A stretch of DNA of 64,000 bases, from assembly GCF_023053635.1 (NCBI RefSeq), contig NC_086182.1:30613501-30677500 (forward strand), in the 5' to 3' direction. This document shows positions 40,471 through 53,700 of the stretch, piece after piece (the first letter of the stretch is position 1; every line of letters starts with the position of its first letter). The translations under genes and the position numbers were made by a program. The notes below the pieces were generated by a model that was given only the letters and a program-made list of their open reading frames with translations, ran no database searches and had not been told where the DNA came from. Source of the DNA: Elgaria multicarinata webbii (lineage: Eukaryota; Chordata; Lepidosauria; Squamata; Anguidae).

Positions 40471-43400
40471 CGGCGGCGCCCTCTTCTCCTCTTCCCCCCC
40501 CCGGCACAGTAGAGGGTCCCCACCTGTGCCTGGTTGCTTCCTCCTCCTCCTCCTCCTCTCTGTGTGTGAGAGAGAGATTTTATAAGACCCCTCATGCTTT
40601 TGCAAGGCCTCTTTCCCTTCTTTTCCCACCCCCGTTTGCATTTATGTTGGGGGTCCCTCTTCCCCCCTGCTTTAAAGCCATGAAACACCCACACCCACGT
40701 TTCCTGTTTTAATACCTTTCTCCTCCTCTGCCAGGCTTTCCTCCTTGACTTATATGTACATGACTGTATCGCTTTTTAACAGCAACAACAACAACAGCAT
40801 GAGTATCGCTTTTTAATAACATGACTGTATCGCTTTTTAACAACAGCAACATGACTATCACTTTTTAACAACAACATGAATGTATCACTTTTTAACAACA
40901 AGAATGTATCGATTTTTAACAACAACATGTATGTATCACTTTAATAACATGGATGTATCGCTTTTTAACAGCAGCAACATGACTATCACTTTTTAACAAC
41001 AACATGAATGTATCACTCTAATAACATGAATGTATCGCTTTTTAACAACAGCAACATGACTCGCTTTTTAACAACAAGAATGTATCACTTTAACAACAAC
41101 ATGAATATATCACTTTAATAACATGAATGTATCGCTTTTTAACAACAACAACATGAATATATCGCTTTTTAACAACAAGAATGTGTCGCTTTTTAACAAC
41201 AACTTGAATGTATCGCTTTTTAACAACAAGAATGTATTGCTTTTTAACAACAGCAGCAGCAACATGCTTGGACTGCCTGGCAACGAAGTGGAGTTCTTTG
41301 TGGTTGTCTCTACCAGCGGCAGCAGAGGGGTGCCTTGCTCTCCCTTGCTGGCCTTACCGGACTCTTTTGGGGGTGGGGGGTGTTTAAGTTCCCCATAATG
41401 GACGGATAATGGCTTCCTTATCTCCTCTGCGCCCAACTCCTGTTAACATGAGGAGGGCTGTTATTTGAAGGGTGTCCGCGGCCTCCCTGTGGAGGATTAT
41501 GAGGTCCTCTCTGCTTTGGTTTCTTCTTGGAGTTGTCCTTTTGAGGTATTTGGAGGCTGGGAGCCCAGCTTTCACAAAGGCTCCCTTGGGCCTTGGCTCC
41601 AAAATAATTCTCTAATCTTTTATGTATTTAAAACATCTGAAAATAGCCACTTACGAGGGAGTTTTTCATCCCGGGCATTCGCAAATCTTAATCAGCAGCG
41701 AGACAGAATAAGGCAATTAGCCTGAGACACTAATAGAGAGAAACTATGCTCCTTCCGTTAGTAATTACTGAGGATTTGAGATGGTCCTAATGGTATAATG
41801 GAACGCTGAGCCTACTGAAACTGCATGGTTACGTCTCTGAACTCAGATTGCTCTCAATACTATCATTTGGCACATAACTCTTATCCGGACTTGAAAAGAA
41901 CTACTCACCTGGTCCCAGTGACCAGACACAACAGCAAGTGCTAACTAGAAGAGGTGTGACTAGCTGGCTCTTTTACCAGGCAGATCTTCACAAATAACCT
42001 GAACTCGCATCCTCCTTACTCAGTGCAAGGGGGGCTTAGGATATATGCTGTTCAATATGGGGACAAAGCAAAGGACTCCACTTGTGGTTGCGGCTGGTTT
42101 AGTGACAATGTAAATACTGGGAAGCATCATGTTTTACTGTAGAACATGCTATTCCTGTTTGAGAAGGTAGGTGTGTGTCTACCTGTATGTAAGCAGCAAA
42201 GCCTCCTGTGGCTTGTGGTGACGGCCTGTTGCAGTCAATTCAGCCATCCCTTGACAAGCCTCTGTGGGCCTAAGCGTATCATACGTTTCGGGAGCATTTC
42301 TTCCTATTTGGTTTTTCCTCCTATCAAAACCATCATTTTCTTTAAGATAAGACAACTATACAGGTGAGGAACAAACTCTTCTTTTTTTTTTTTAGATGAG
42401 GCAAACCATTTTGTGAAATTACAACCCAAATGAGGCTCTCCAAAACAGATATAGGAAATCTTTTCTTTTTTAATAGTCACACTGTTTTTTTTTTAAAAAA
42501 AACGCATTCACGAGTCATGTTTCTGGATATACATTAATGATTTTAAAGTTTTTTTGAAACTTCTTTGATCAATCTGGGTTTTCTTTAGGAGGAAGATATA
42601 TGTACAGTTTTTTTTTAATCAACTAATGAAGCCCTAAGGTTTGGCGACTCTCTATGCTAAACATCGACAATGCATTGTGACCAGCCAGTGGGGGATGAAC
42701 TTTTTCACGTAAAGTTAAGGATACTAGGGAAAGTATCTGGGTAGTAAAATACCTTTCTTAGTGGTTTGTTTCAGTGAGTGTTAACCATGGTCCTGTACTA
42801 ATTTTAATTATTTGTCATTCATGATGAGATCACTTTTTTTTTCCTGAGGCAGAGACAACTCTTTGGCAGACCAGTAGCGTTTCTCTGGAATGATGGTGTT
42901 CCCAGTATTACCGAAATGACTTGCTGTGTGCTTCCCAATACTAAAACTAGTAGCCCATTACCCTTGACATTTTATAACCCTGAGTCTTTTAATTTTTTTA
43001 AAGTGACTAAAACACATGGAAAGCTGTTCGCTGATAACAAATTAGAGAAGTGTAAGATTTGATTGATGTACGGCTTTGCATTCCTCCTACATTGTTTTTA
43101 ACTTTTGTAAACCGCCCAGAGAGCTTTGGCTATGGGGCAGTATATAAATGCAATAAATAAATACATATGTACATTTCTAATTCCATTTTATATATTCATG
43201 AAAACAGCATTTCATCTGCTACTCACTATCAAGGTTGCTCCATCTTTTGTTAGGAGTTGGTTTCTAGTCCTCAAGAGCATTGGTTGCATTGTAATAGGTG
43301 GCACAAGGGCCGCCAGTTGATGTATACATGTTTTAAGTAGATTGCATTGGTCAAATTGTACTTGTATCTAGCATTATGCCTGGGGTACACTTAACACTTT

Positions 43401-46400
43401 CAGAGAGTCTGGTGTGTTTCTGAAACAGCATTTTTCTTCTTTTTTCTGGAGTCTTGGGCATGAGATTCATACTTGCTGTACTGTTAAATATGAGCTGCTT
43501 GAATATGCATCCTGTGCAAATGCTTGCCAGTCCTTTCTGAACCAGCTATGTGATATGCACCTTGTGGCACTGGTGTTTCTGAGTGAATTTTTGGGCCCTT
43601 TAAACATTTTTTAAAAGAATGGATTGCTGTCAGCTTAAGACCGTGGGAATTAATGGGACCTGGTCGTTGACTTTCCTTTTTCCATGACTTGAATAGAAAC
43701 AGGTACATGAAATGTAAGCCTTTTATTCAGTGCAGTATGGTCCAGAGGCCACCGTGCCTGTACTCCCTAATCTACTTACCTACTCCCTGGAACTTTTTAA
43801 GTAAGTCAGAAAACTAGACAGTACGAACTCCATTAAGCAGCTGATCACAGAGCACTTTGGAGTGGGGTCTGGTGTGCTGTGTATCTCTGGCACCTTGTTG
43901 TAAATGAGAAATGACAAACCTAAATGGCATGTGTGCAGCCAGCTTAAAATAGCTCCTCGCCAAACCCCTGCAAATTCCTTGGGCTCCTTATATGTCCGAT
44001 AGCATCTGCTGCTTCTTTTTGGTGGAATAAATACATGGGCCTCTAGCCCCTGCCCTCGCCCCTTCACTTCAGTAAAAGAGCATTTAGGCTGATATTGTGC
44101 GGGCCAGGTTGTTATTCCCCTTTTAAAGGGCATGCATTCCTTTTTAATAAGGAAGTAGCTTACGTTGAGGCACCGCGTGGGATAGATTGCATTTTATTTT
44201 ATTAATGTCTATTGGTGTTGGGAGTGCGCAAGCTTTTCACTTGCATGCAGAATTGCTAGCAGAGCCCTGGAATAGAAAAAAGAAGAAAAATTATATGTTT
44301 CTCACATGAATTCAGTGATGGTGATTCCCCCTTGTAAGGGAGGCGTGCCTGTGAACGTTACTCAGAGGATATGCCCTTTTGTAGCACCTACAGCAGTATT
44401 TAGGGATGCTCGTGTGAATGCAAACTGGTAACGGCACATTAGCTGAAACTTGTTTTGTTCAGTATGTTGGCCTGTATAGACTTCTGCTGAATCTTCCTTT
44501 AAAAAACAAACTATTGTACTATAGAGTCCATGGACCAGTGTGCACGTAACAACAGCCCATGGATTAAACACTTCTGCTTTTAATCAACAGCCTACAATCA
44601 GCTCCTTCATAGGATGTTGAGTTTGATGTCCAAATCCAGGCTGATGGGTTGTTTAGGGGCTGAACACCCCTGTGATTAAGTCAACAACAAATGATAGATT
44701 AACTTCTGGGTTTAGCTTCTAAACAGCCCAGTTGTCTGGTTCAGACATCATGCTAAGCAACCTATGACGGAGCCAATTGTGGGTTGTTCAGTACAATTAG
44801 AAGTGGTGGGTGTGTGGGAGGCAGCATGCCCACTCCCTCTCTATCATATTCATGCCTGACAACCCATGGGTTGTTGTATTTATTATTATTATGTCCTGCC
44901 TTTTTTCCAATACTTTGAACCAGGCGCATATGTCTATAGCAGTATAGGCCTTGCATTGCAGTGGGTGTGCTGTTATTCCTTTTTCTGACATGCTTTCTCT
45001 GACATGCTTTCTCTGTCTTATTTTAATGTAGAACTGCAGTGTGCTCATAAACCAGCTGAGAGAAGTCACCGGCATTCAGGATCCTGAGTTCCTCGATGCA
45101 GCCCTGAAGGTTCATATTCTTTGCTGACACAGACATCATTGGCATGCTTAAAAATGACTGCCACTCTTCATGGCATGGTGTGGGCTAGTTGGAGGCTCGA
45201 TGTACTGTGCAGGTGTTTAAATCAGTGCTTGAATGGCTCTCAAATGGTAGTGCCTCCTCCTCTTTCACGGCTGCATCCTAATTCTCTCTCTCCCCCCCCC
45301 CTCCACCCCACTGCCACCTGTCTTCTAGCTGTACTCTAAAGCTAAGAGAGGCAGCCGTATTTTCCCAGAGGGATTGTTCCAAGCCAGGAAAAACAGACTT
45401 ATGACTGCTGACCGTGCTGCCTCTCCTGGCCTTGGAAAACACCTTCTTAAGCACAGCTTCCTTACCAAAAGTTAGAATAACACAGACATGTCAAGACGGC
45501 TTTGTTTTTCCCTCTGGAGACCTTTGCAAGCACTGCCTCAACCTTTTCTGTCCAGAGACCTGTATGTACTATTTAGTAGCCCTTATGAGGACGTTGTTCG
45601 ACTTTAAATCTTTCTTTCTTTTGTTATCTGCATATAACAATTTTTTAAAATAAATTTATTTAAACCTTCATTCTCCTTGCTCCTACCCAAGCGGCGGATG
45701 TGCTGTGATTTGAAAGATCTAATCCCATGCAATGTTCTGTGTTGCAAATACTTTCTTGCCCTTTGTTGCTAGGCTGCTGATGGGAACCTATATCAGGCTG
45801 TTAGCTTTCTCACTGAGGGCCGTGCTGAAGATCTGGACCAGGAAGCCATCGCTGCAGAACCATCCAACTATGAAGGAAGTGAGGTTGGCGAAGAACAGGC
45901 AACCAGTAAGTGACATCTTGCGTCTACAAGCAATATTCTTGGTCACTGTTGGTTACACGTTCCGAGGGAAGGTTAGATGCAGGTTGTGAAAACTTTCCTG
46001 AGACTCTTGGGGTAATCCGAGACAAGTAAGGACCCATTAACGGTTGAGTAAAATGAGCAGTATTGCTAACTTTGTTTCATTCTTATGATGATTCTTTTTT
46101 AAAAAATAAATAAATAAATTATTTAATACTTCAAACATACATCAATACAATAAAACAATACTACATAATACATAAAATATTAGATAACATTTGATAACAT
46201 ATATTCTAGCTTATTCTATTAACATAATCATACTTAACATAAAAGTGCTCCCCCCAACCACGGGATCTTATTCCTGTTTCCAAAATCTCATTGCTTCTTC
46301 TGGAGGTGCTTTCCCACTCCCCTTTGATAATACAAATTCTAGGAACTGTTTCCATATTCCCTCAAAATCATTCGTTTTTATCATTCCTCGTCTAACTTTT

Positions 46401-47759
46401 ATTTTACATATTAATTTGTCATTAATAGCAATATCCCATATTTCTTTATACCAATCTTCTATATGATAATCCCCTTGAACCTTCCAGTTCCTAGATATCA
46501 TTAACCTTCCTGCTGTTAACAAATTCGTTATCAATTCTTTTGTCTCTTTACTACAATTTAATTCTCCATATAATGATAACAATGCCACTATAGGTGTCTC
46601 TTCAATCTCCAAATTTCTTTTATCTCATTAAACACCATTTCCCATAATTTTTGTACAAATTCGCATTCCCACCACATATGTAAATGATGATTCTATAAAG
46701 GGGCAAAATGCAGCAGTGAAAAATAATTTGTAATTGTATGCTTATATAGATAAGTCCAGAGTAGTTCTGTTAAATGGAAAATGACCTTCCATGCGCCTGG
46801 TTGCAAACCATTGTTGTTTTTTGCTGGCTGTACTCAAGGCCCTGATCCAGAAGTGTACATCTGCCTTTTGTCAAACACTGGCTCCCTCACAGATGCCCAG
46901 AACATTACACTGGATCCTCAACATTGGAATGCATTTGAAAACCTTCTTTCCGGCTACACTTTAGGATGCACATTTACATTCTTTTGTGCACAAAAAGCCT
47001 CTGAGTCAGGGAGGTGCATTTTTGTTCTATTAAGAGTACCGATAAACTGCTTACTACAATAAAATCTTAAAAGTGCTTCACATATAAATAAAGTTACATT
47101 TAAATGCACTATTAAAAACAATTTCAGCTGTAGTAATAGAAAAAAGAACAATACAAGGAACAGTAAGCTGTACCATATGATTAATTGCAATTAATAACAA
47201 GCCAGAGAAAATGTGGCTATCCAAGGGCATTTTCAGCAGGTGTTTGAAACGTTCAACCATTTCTGCCTCCTGAACTGCATGGGGGAGGATTTTCCAGTGG
47301 GTGGGTGCCACCACCAAGGAGGACCTGCCTTTGAGATATTACGTGGTGACCGTCTGTTGGTTGTGGAACTACCTTCGATTGCCTGGGTATATGTAGGGGA
47401 AGGCATTCTGCTAGATATCCTGGTCCCAAGTTGTTTAGAGCTTTGTCAACAACATATAACCTTGAACATGTTCTCTTAGCGCAGGTGTTGTGTGAACATA
47501 GCAGGGTGTCCCAGCATGCACCCTAACTGCTGCATTCTGCTTTAGCTGCAGCTTTCAAACCAGGCACAAGGGAAGCTCAGCATAAATATTATTATTATTT
47601 ATTTATCATACTTATACCCCGCTCCTCAGCCAAAAAAGGCTCTCGGAGTGGCTTACACTTAGCAAAAAAGACAGACAGTCCCTGCCCTCAGGCTTACAAT
47701 CTAATAAAGACATGACACACAAGGAAAAGGAGTCAAGGAGGGAGGGAGGGAGGAGAGAG

Positions 47760-47799
<40 letters not shown>

Positions 47800-50700
47800 C
47801 AGCAGGAGCAGGCCCCGATGTTACTTCTGCCTGCTCCTGTCTCCTCGGTCCTTCTTCTTCCCCACAGGGCCAAGATGGCAGTTTGCCCTGTAGCGGGGGG
47901 GAAGAGTCCAGCAGGAGCAGGCCCCGATGTTACTTCTGCCTGCTCCTGTCCCCTCGGTCCTTCTTCTTCCCCACAGGGCCAAGATGGCAGTTTGCCCTGT
48001 AGCGGGGGGGAAGAGTCCAGCAGGAGCAGGCCCCGATGTTACTTCTGCCTGCTCCTGTCCCCTCGGTCCTTCTTCTTCCCCACAGGGCCAAGATGGCAGT
48101 TTGCCCTGTGGGGGGGGGGAAGAGTCCAGCAGGAGCAGGCCCCGATGTTACATGCTTGCAACGTGCCTTCCTCTATGCAAGAGCCTGCTGGCCTTTGCCA
48201 GTGCTGTTGGAAAGGAAGGCAGGCTAGAAACATCTACAGAATATTTTAAGCTCCCTCTTGTGAGTCACCAAAACCCTACGACTGCGGGAAGGGGTGGCAT
48301 TGCAAGGAATATTTATCTCTACCTAGATATTGATGGACTCCTTGGTTTCCAGGTCCAATTGATGCAACACAAGATCATAATACTGACATGCAGAAAGTCA
48401 TTTCTTCTGGGGATCAGGATTTTCCAAGAATTCAAGTCCTGGAGAAGGATCCTAACACACCAGTGAATGTGTATGCAGTGTTCTTTTCTTTGTGGATGTC
48501 AGCTCTCTGATGGTCTGTGAAACCTTCTCAATTATCAAGCAGTTGTATTCATGCTGTGGAAGAATTGTCTGCATTGTTGCCGTTTACCCAGGTTATGCTT
48601 GTGTCAGCCAAATGTTTTCCTTTTACACATCTCTCACAGTCTGGTCCTTTATCAGATAACCCTGTTCACTCTGCCACAGTCAGTGTAGTAAGCCCAGGTA
48701 ACATACATCTTGATTGTCCTGGAATATGTATATAGGCAAGAGTTAAGGCAACACATGACCTTTCTGCCCACAAAAGGTATACATGACAATCTGTGTACTT
48801 GGCATGGTTGGCTTGTCTCTTTGAGTAGAGAAGTGTTTTGGCTGGGGTAGCTGATGGTACCTACCACTTTCAGGGGCATTTTCTGCACTCGTGTTCAATA
48901 GCACCTATCCATGAGCACATGAAGCTTAATGTCGACATAGCCTAATTCCTTCTTGCAATACAGCACAGTTCCTGGGTGGTAACGTCTTGCTCTGTGTTCC
49001 CTGCCAGAGGCTACGAGTCGAGCCTGTCTGAAAACAAAATTTGCTCCAAAAGGAAACGATACGAAGCTTTGGGAGACGCCACCGCTCAGAATGACTGGAG
49101 GAGAGCTGGTGATTGGCCAGTAGGGCTGAAAAACGTTGGGAATACTTGCTGGTTCAGTGCAGTCATACAGGTAAGATGGCGCTCCTGAGTTTTAATTGCT
49201 AGGGCTTATGGTATTGTTGTAATAGTTATCCACTACTTTTCAGGGTACCTGACATGTTTTGCTAATCTGTCCTTGTGTTGACCTGCACTTTCATTCACAT
49301 CTGTGGTTTGGTGTGGTGTGTACAGGAAGGGTCAGCACTACTGTGGCTTCCACTTCAAATATTTCAATTGTGCTTGAATTCTATGTGTCTGGCATATATG
49401 GGACATCAATAAGAGCCAGAACTCAGAATTCTGTCTGGGGCTTTAGCACTGTCCCATTTCCTTCTGTAAAGAGAGATTTCATTCTAACAGGGACCCATAA
49501 ATGTTTGGGCTGCACACTTTTTAGTACGTGATGGTGGCAGGGTACCGCTCCTCTTGTGGGAGAATGTAAGAATTTGAGAGGAACTAGCCCCACTGTTATG
49601 GGGGGGATCTAATGGGATGGCCATGCTTTTAAGTCTGGCAAATGCAGTGTTAGGCCTGTGCTTGCATCTCTTCTGATGTGATTAAAGTCCACTTCAAAAT
49701 AGTAATTAGTCTACCCAGCCTTCACATCTCCTGCACAGAAGACATTTCAGTGTAGGAAATAACTTTTGAAGGCTTACAAAGGACGTTACGGTGAGCTAAG
49801 ATTGGAGCATGGACCTGCTCTGGTCAGATGAAGCAGTGGTTTAATTAAGGCCTTTTCTCAGTCTTTTTTCCAGCTGCCAGAATTCCGACGGTTAGTTTTC
49901 AGCTACTCCCTTCCTCACAGTGTTCTTGAAAGCTTTTGCAGCCAAAGCGTAAGTCCTGTCCGAACAATGTTGGATGTTTATCTTGCTGTTGTGTCATCTT
50001 CTAAAACTGGAATGCACCTGGCTGGATTTTGATGACACGTGGCTGAATCCGCCAAAAGTACAAAGGTTGGAGGTGGCTTCATATTTCTCCAGAGACCTTA
50101 GTTGCAAAAAAAGTTTGGGAGACTGGTTTGGTACTGCCTCACTGGCCTTGTGTTGTCATTAACGATATCATAATTTTAATCAAACATAAGAAGCTATGTA
50201 TTAATGCCCATACACTTTTTTTTCAGTGCGATACATTAGGAAGCTTTCCAACTTTTAGCTGCTGCTTTCAAAAGCTTGCAGAGTTCTCAGTCTCCTTGAA
50301 TATTTCCCTGAATACTAAGGGAGCACTGAATAGTAGGTTCCCGCTGCTTCCTGAGTTAGCACTGTATTCCTTTTAAGGACTTATGCCCTGACTTCTGATG
50401 AAATGATCTCCAAGGCAGCTTACAACAAAACATAGAAATGGATCAATTCGTCTCCTAGTGACGGGCTGGCCATGAGATGGTGGGGTCGTGTGATTTTTAG
50501 GACCTTCCTTTGTTCTTGCTATTGCTGTCCGTCCGGGGCTTGTGGTCAGTCCGGAGTAAACAGTGCGCTTCCCTTTCCCCCTCTTGGCTATGCAGCCCTT
50601 GATTGCTTCCATGATCATGTCCTTCAGTGAAGCACACAGTCTGGAGATGAAGCCTGGGGGCTTTGAGCTCTGAGGATCAGATGAGCTTGCTCTATGAATC

Positions 50701-53700
50701 TGATCCCTGAAATGAGCATCATGCAGATGCTTGTGCAAATGTGACGCCTTCTCTTTCGGCAACTGGCGTCATAAATTAACCATGTGGTCGTGGTATGTGC
50801 TTTGCCGACACTTGTTATAATGGAGCTGCTCAGGTTGTCACTTACCTACAATTGCTTGTGTCCTTGCTCATGCCTGTGTGCACCAGTTGCTGGGGAACAT
50901 GGGTGGGAGGGTGCTGTTGCACCATGTCCTGCCTTGTTGGTCCCTAGCCGATGACTGGTTGGTCACTGTGTGAACAGAGTGCTGGACTAGATGGACCCTG
51001 GGTCTGATCCAGCATCAGGGCTTTTCTTATGTTCTTCTGCAGGAAAAGAGGAAAATCACATTCATGCTGGAACTCCGGGGTCTCTTTGCTTTAATGCTGG
51101 GAACATTCCGCAAATTTGTAGACCCTACTGCAGCACTGGAACTGATCAGAGATGCATTCAGAACTCCTGAGGAGCAGCAGGTAAGGTGACCAAGGCATCT
51201 TCTCAATTCTGTGCCATCCTCCAGAATCTTTGCTACTTCAGATGTGATGGCGGATGGACCCAATGGATTGTGCCAGTTTTCTATTGGGGGGGGGGGGATT
51301 TAAAGCACAGCAGGGGTAGTTGAACCCTCTCCACGCCTGTACTCCACCTGAATCCTCTCCCCACAACTTCCAGTATCTGAGCACTATTAGGAAGAAAAGC
51401 TTCCACTGGCTTGGGGCAGGAGTCTTTCTTTTGAGTCTGTCTCCATTGCTGCTTTCCCCTTTACTTGGTAGCATAGGCGTATCATCACGTCTCCTATGGT
51501 CTCTTGGGTGCTGTGCATTGGGAATCAGCACACCTTTTACAAAGGGCAGCCCATTTGAACGGACGGAAATGCTTCTTGGATTCCCCACCCCTACCCCAGC
51601 TATATGGGATCTTATGGGGGTTCTGAGAAACTTCTCTGCCTACGCTTAAAGAGAACCTTATACATGTTTAGTTGGCCTCAACTGCTATAAGAACAAAGTG
51701 GCTTCTGTGGAGCTCTTGGGGTGCATAGACCTTATTTATTTATTTATTTATTACATTTTTATACCGCCCAATAGCCGAAGCTCTCTGGGCGGTTCACAAA
51801 AATTAAAACCATAATAAAACAACCAACAGCTTAAAAGCACAAATACAACATACAGTATAAAAAGCACAACCAGGGTAAAGCGCAACCTTGCTCTTCCCCA
51901 CTTGCTTTATATATGTATTTCTAGATCGTGAGCCATTTGGGCAGGGAGTTGTTTTATACTTTTTGCTCTTTGTACGGTGCCATGTTCATTTATGGCTGTT
52001 TATAAATAAATAAATAAAAGGATAATAATTAGTAGTATTCAATTTCTATGCTGCCCTTTCACATAAATATTCTCAGCTGCTCACAATAATAAATGCAACA
52101 GAAATCAAATGGTGGAACCATAACTATCCAATTGCAAGCAGCAAATAAAATTGGCAGCATTAAAATCTTGCCCTAATTGTAGTGCTTGACTCTCTAATCT
52201 CTGGCTCTCTTCTAGCAAGATGTGAGCGAGTTTACCCACAAACTTCTGGATTGGCTGGAGGATGCTTTCAAGCTGGCTCTGAATGTTAAGTGAGTTTAGT
52301 GAAACTTCTGTTTAACAATTAGCTTGGTAGATGACCAGATGCTGAATACCTGTTCCTTCTTTCCTTTGGGGAGCGTAACATTTAGCATTGTAAGATTATG
52401 GTGGTATTTCTCATACGTGCCAAGCAAGTTTTTTGGGAGTCAGCATGAGATCTTGAATGAAATAAGAAGCTCTAGCTCCCATTTTGATACATTTTCTAGG
52501 CTAAGGGGGTATTTTTCTAATCAAGTAATTCAGCTATATCAATCATTCCCCATCCAAGTAGCTTATTGTGGGCCTGTGACATGAGGAATCATAGAATAGC
52601 AGAGTTGGAAGGGGCCTACAAGGCCATAGAGTCCAACCCCCTGCTCAATGCAGGAATCCACCCTAAAGCATCCCTGACAGATGGTTGTCCAGCTGCCTCT
52701 TGAAGGCCTCTAGTGTGGGAGAGCCCACAAGCTCCCTAGGTAACTGATTCCATTGTCGTACTGCTCTAACAGTCAGGAAATTTTTCCTGATGTCCAGCTG
52801 GAATCTGGCTTCCTTTAACTTGAGCCTGTTATTCCGTGTCCTGCACTCTGGGAGGATCGAGAAGAGATCCTGGCCCTCCTCTGTGTGACAACCTTTTAAG
52901 TATTTGAAGAGTGCTATCATGTCTCCCCTCAATCTTGATAGATTGAGTTCCAACATAGCTGGCTTAAAAGCATCACTGTGGTCCTACACCCCATGTGATG
53001 AGATATAAATATCTAGAGCAAAGTTTGAGCATCTAAATCAGGGATGGAGAACGTGTGGCCTTCCAGTTGTTGGACTGCAAGTCCAATCATCCATCACCAT
53101 TGTCTATGTCACAGTGGGGAAAGCTTAGGAGAAAACTTTAAGAGATTTATATACCACCGTCCATATTTTAAAAGATCTCTAAGCGGTTTACAAGGTAATT
53201 AAAAGGCGTTAAAATCATGATATCCCTTAAACTGCAATTGAAATACTAATAATTGCAACAATAAAAACTAGGAGTAGATCTGTGTGAAAGATTGACAAAC
53301 TCTGTTCTGGTTATAAGACAGATTCACGGGGAAAGCATGTGCTCAGAAGCCACATGTTCATTAATTACTTCTGTACGTTCTTCATCCCTGCAGGCATTAC
53401 CTTGCACCTGGTGGATGCTGTGGTTTTAGTAAAAAAGAAAAAAATAGATCTAGCAAGCCTGAAATCTGCCCACTCCTGCTATAGAAAACCAGTCTGTCAG
53501 GGAGAAGAGTTCTAGGCTAGCCTTCTTGCTGGCATGGAAGTTTCATATGGGCATGAAATCAATTTTTTATTTTACTTTTTTTATAGAGGATCATTCTATG
53601 ATGTGAGCCCCAGCACAGGTTTGGTACCTCAGTGAAAACTAGGCCTGAATGATGTTTTTGTAATAAACTCAACTGAATATTTTAAGAGCACATATCATAT

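Noticed and set aside
39841-40641. Antisense open frame of 266 codons over the USP28 CpG island
   Set aside because: Pro/Arg/Ser-rich composition across a GC-rich promoter; overlapping open frames occur on both strands; no family motif or splice context.
40743-41268. Regular repeats resembling a CRISPR array
   Set aside because: Units are imperfect and there are no unique spacers. The setting is a vertebrate intron, so it is a minisatellite.
47712-48466. Repeat-containing frames of up to 179 codons in USP28 intron 3
   Set aside because: They arise from the 109-bp tandem array; since 109 is not a multiple of three, each copy is read in a different frame.
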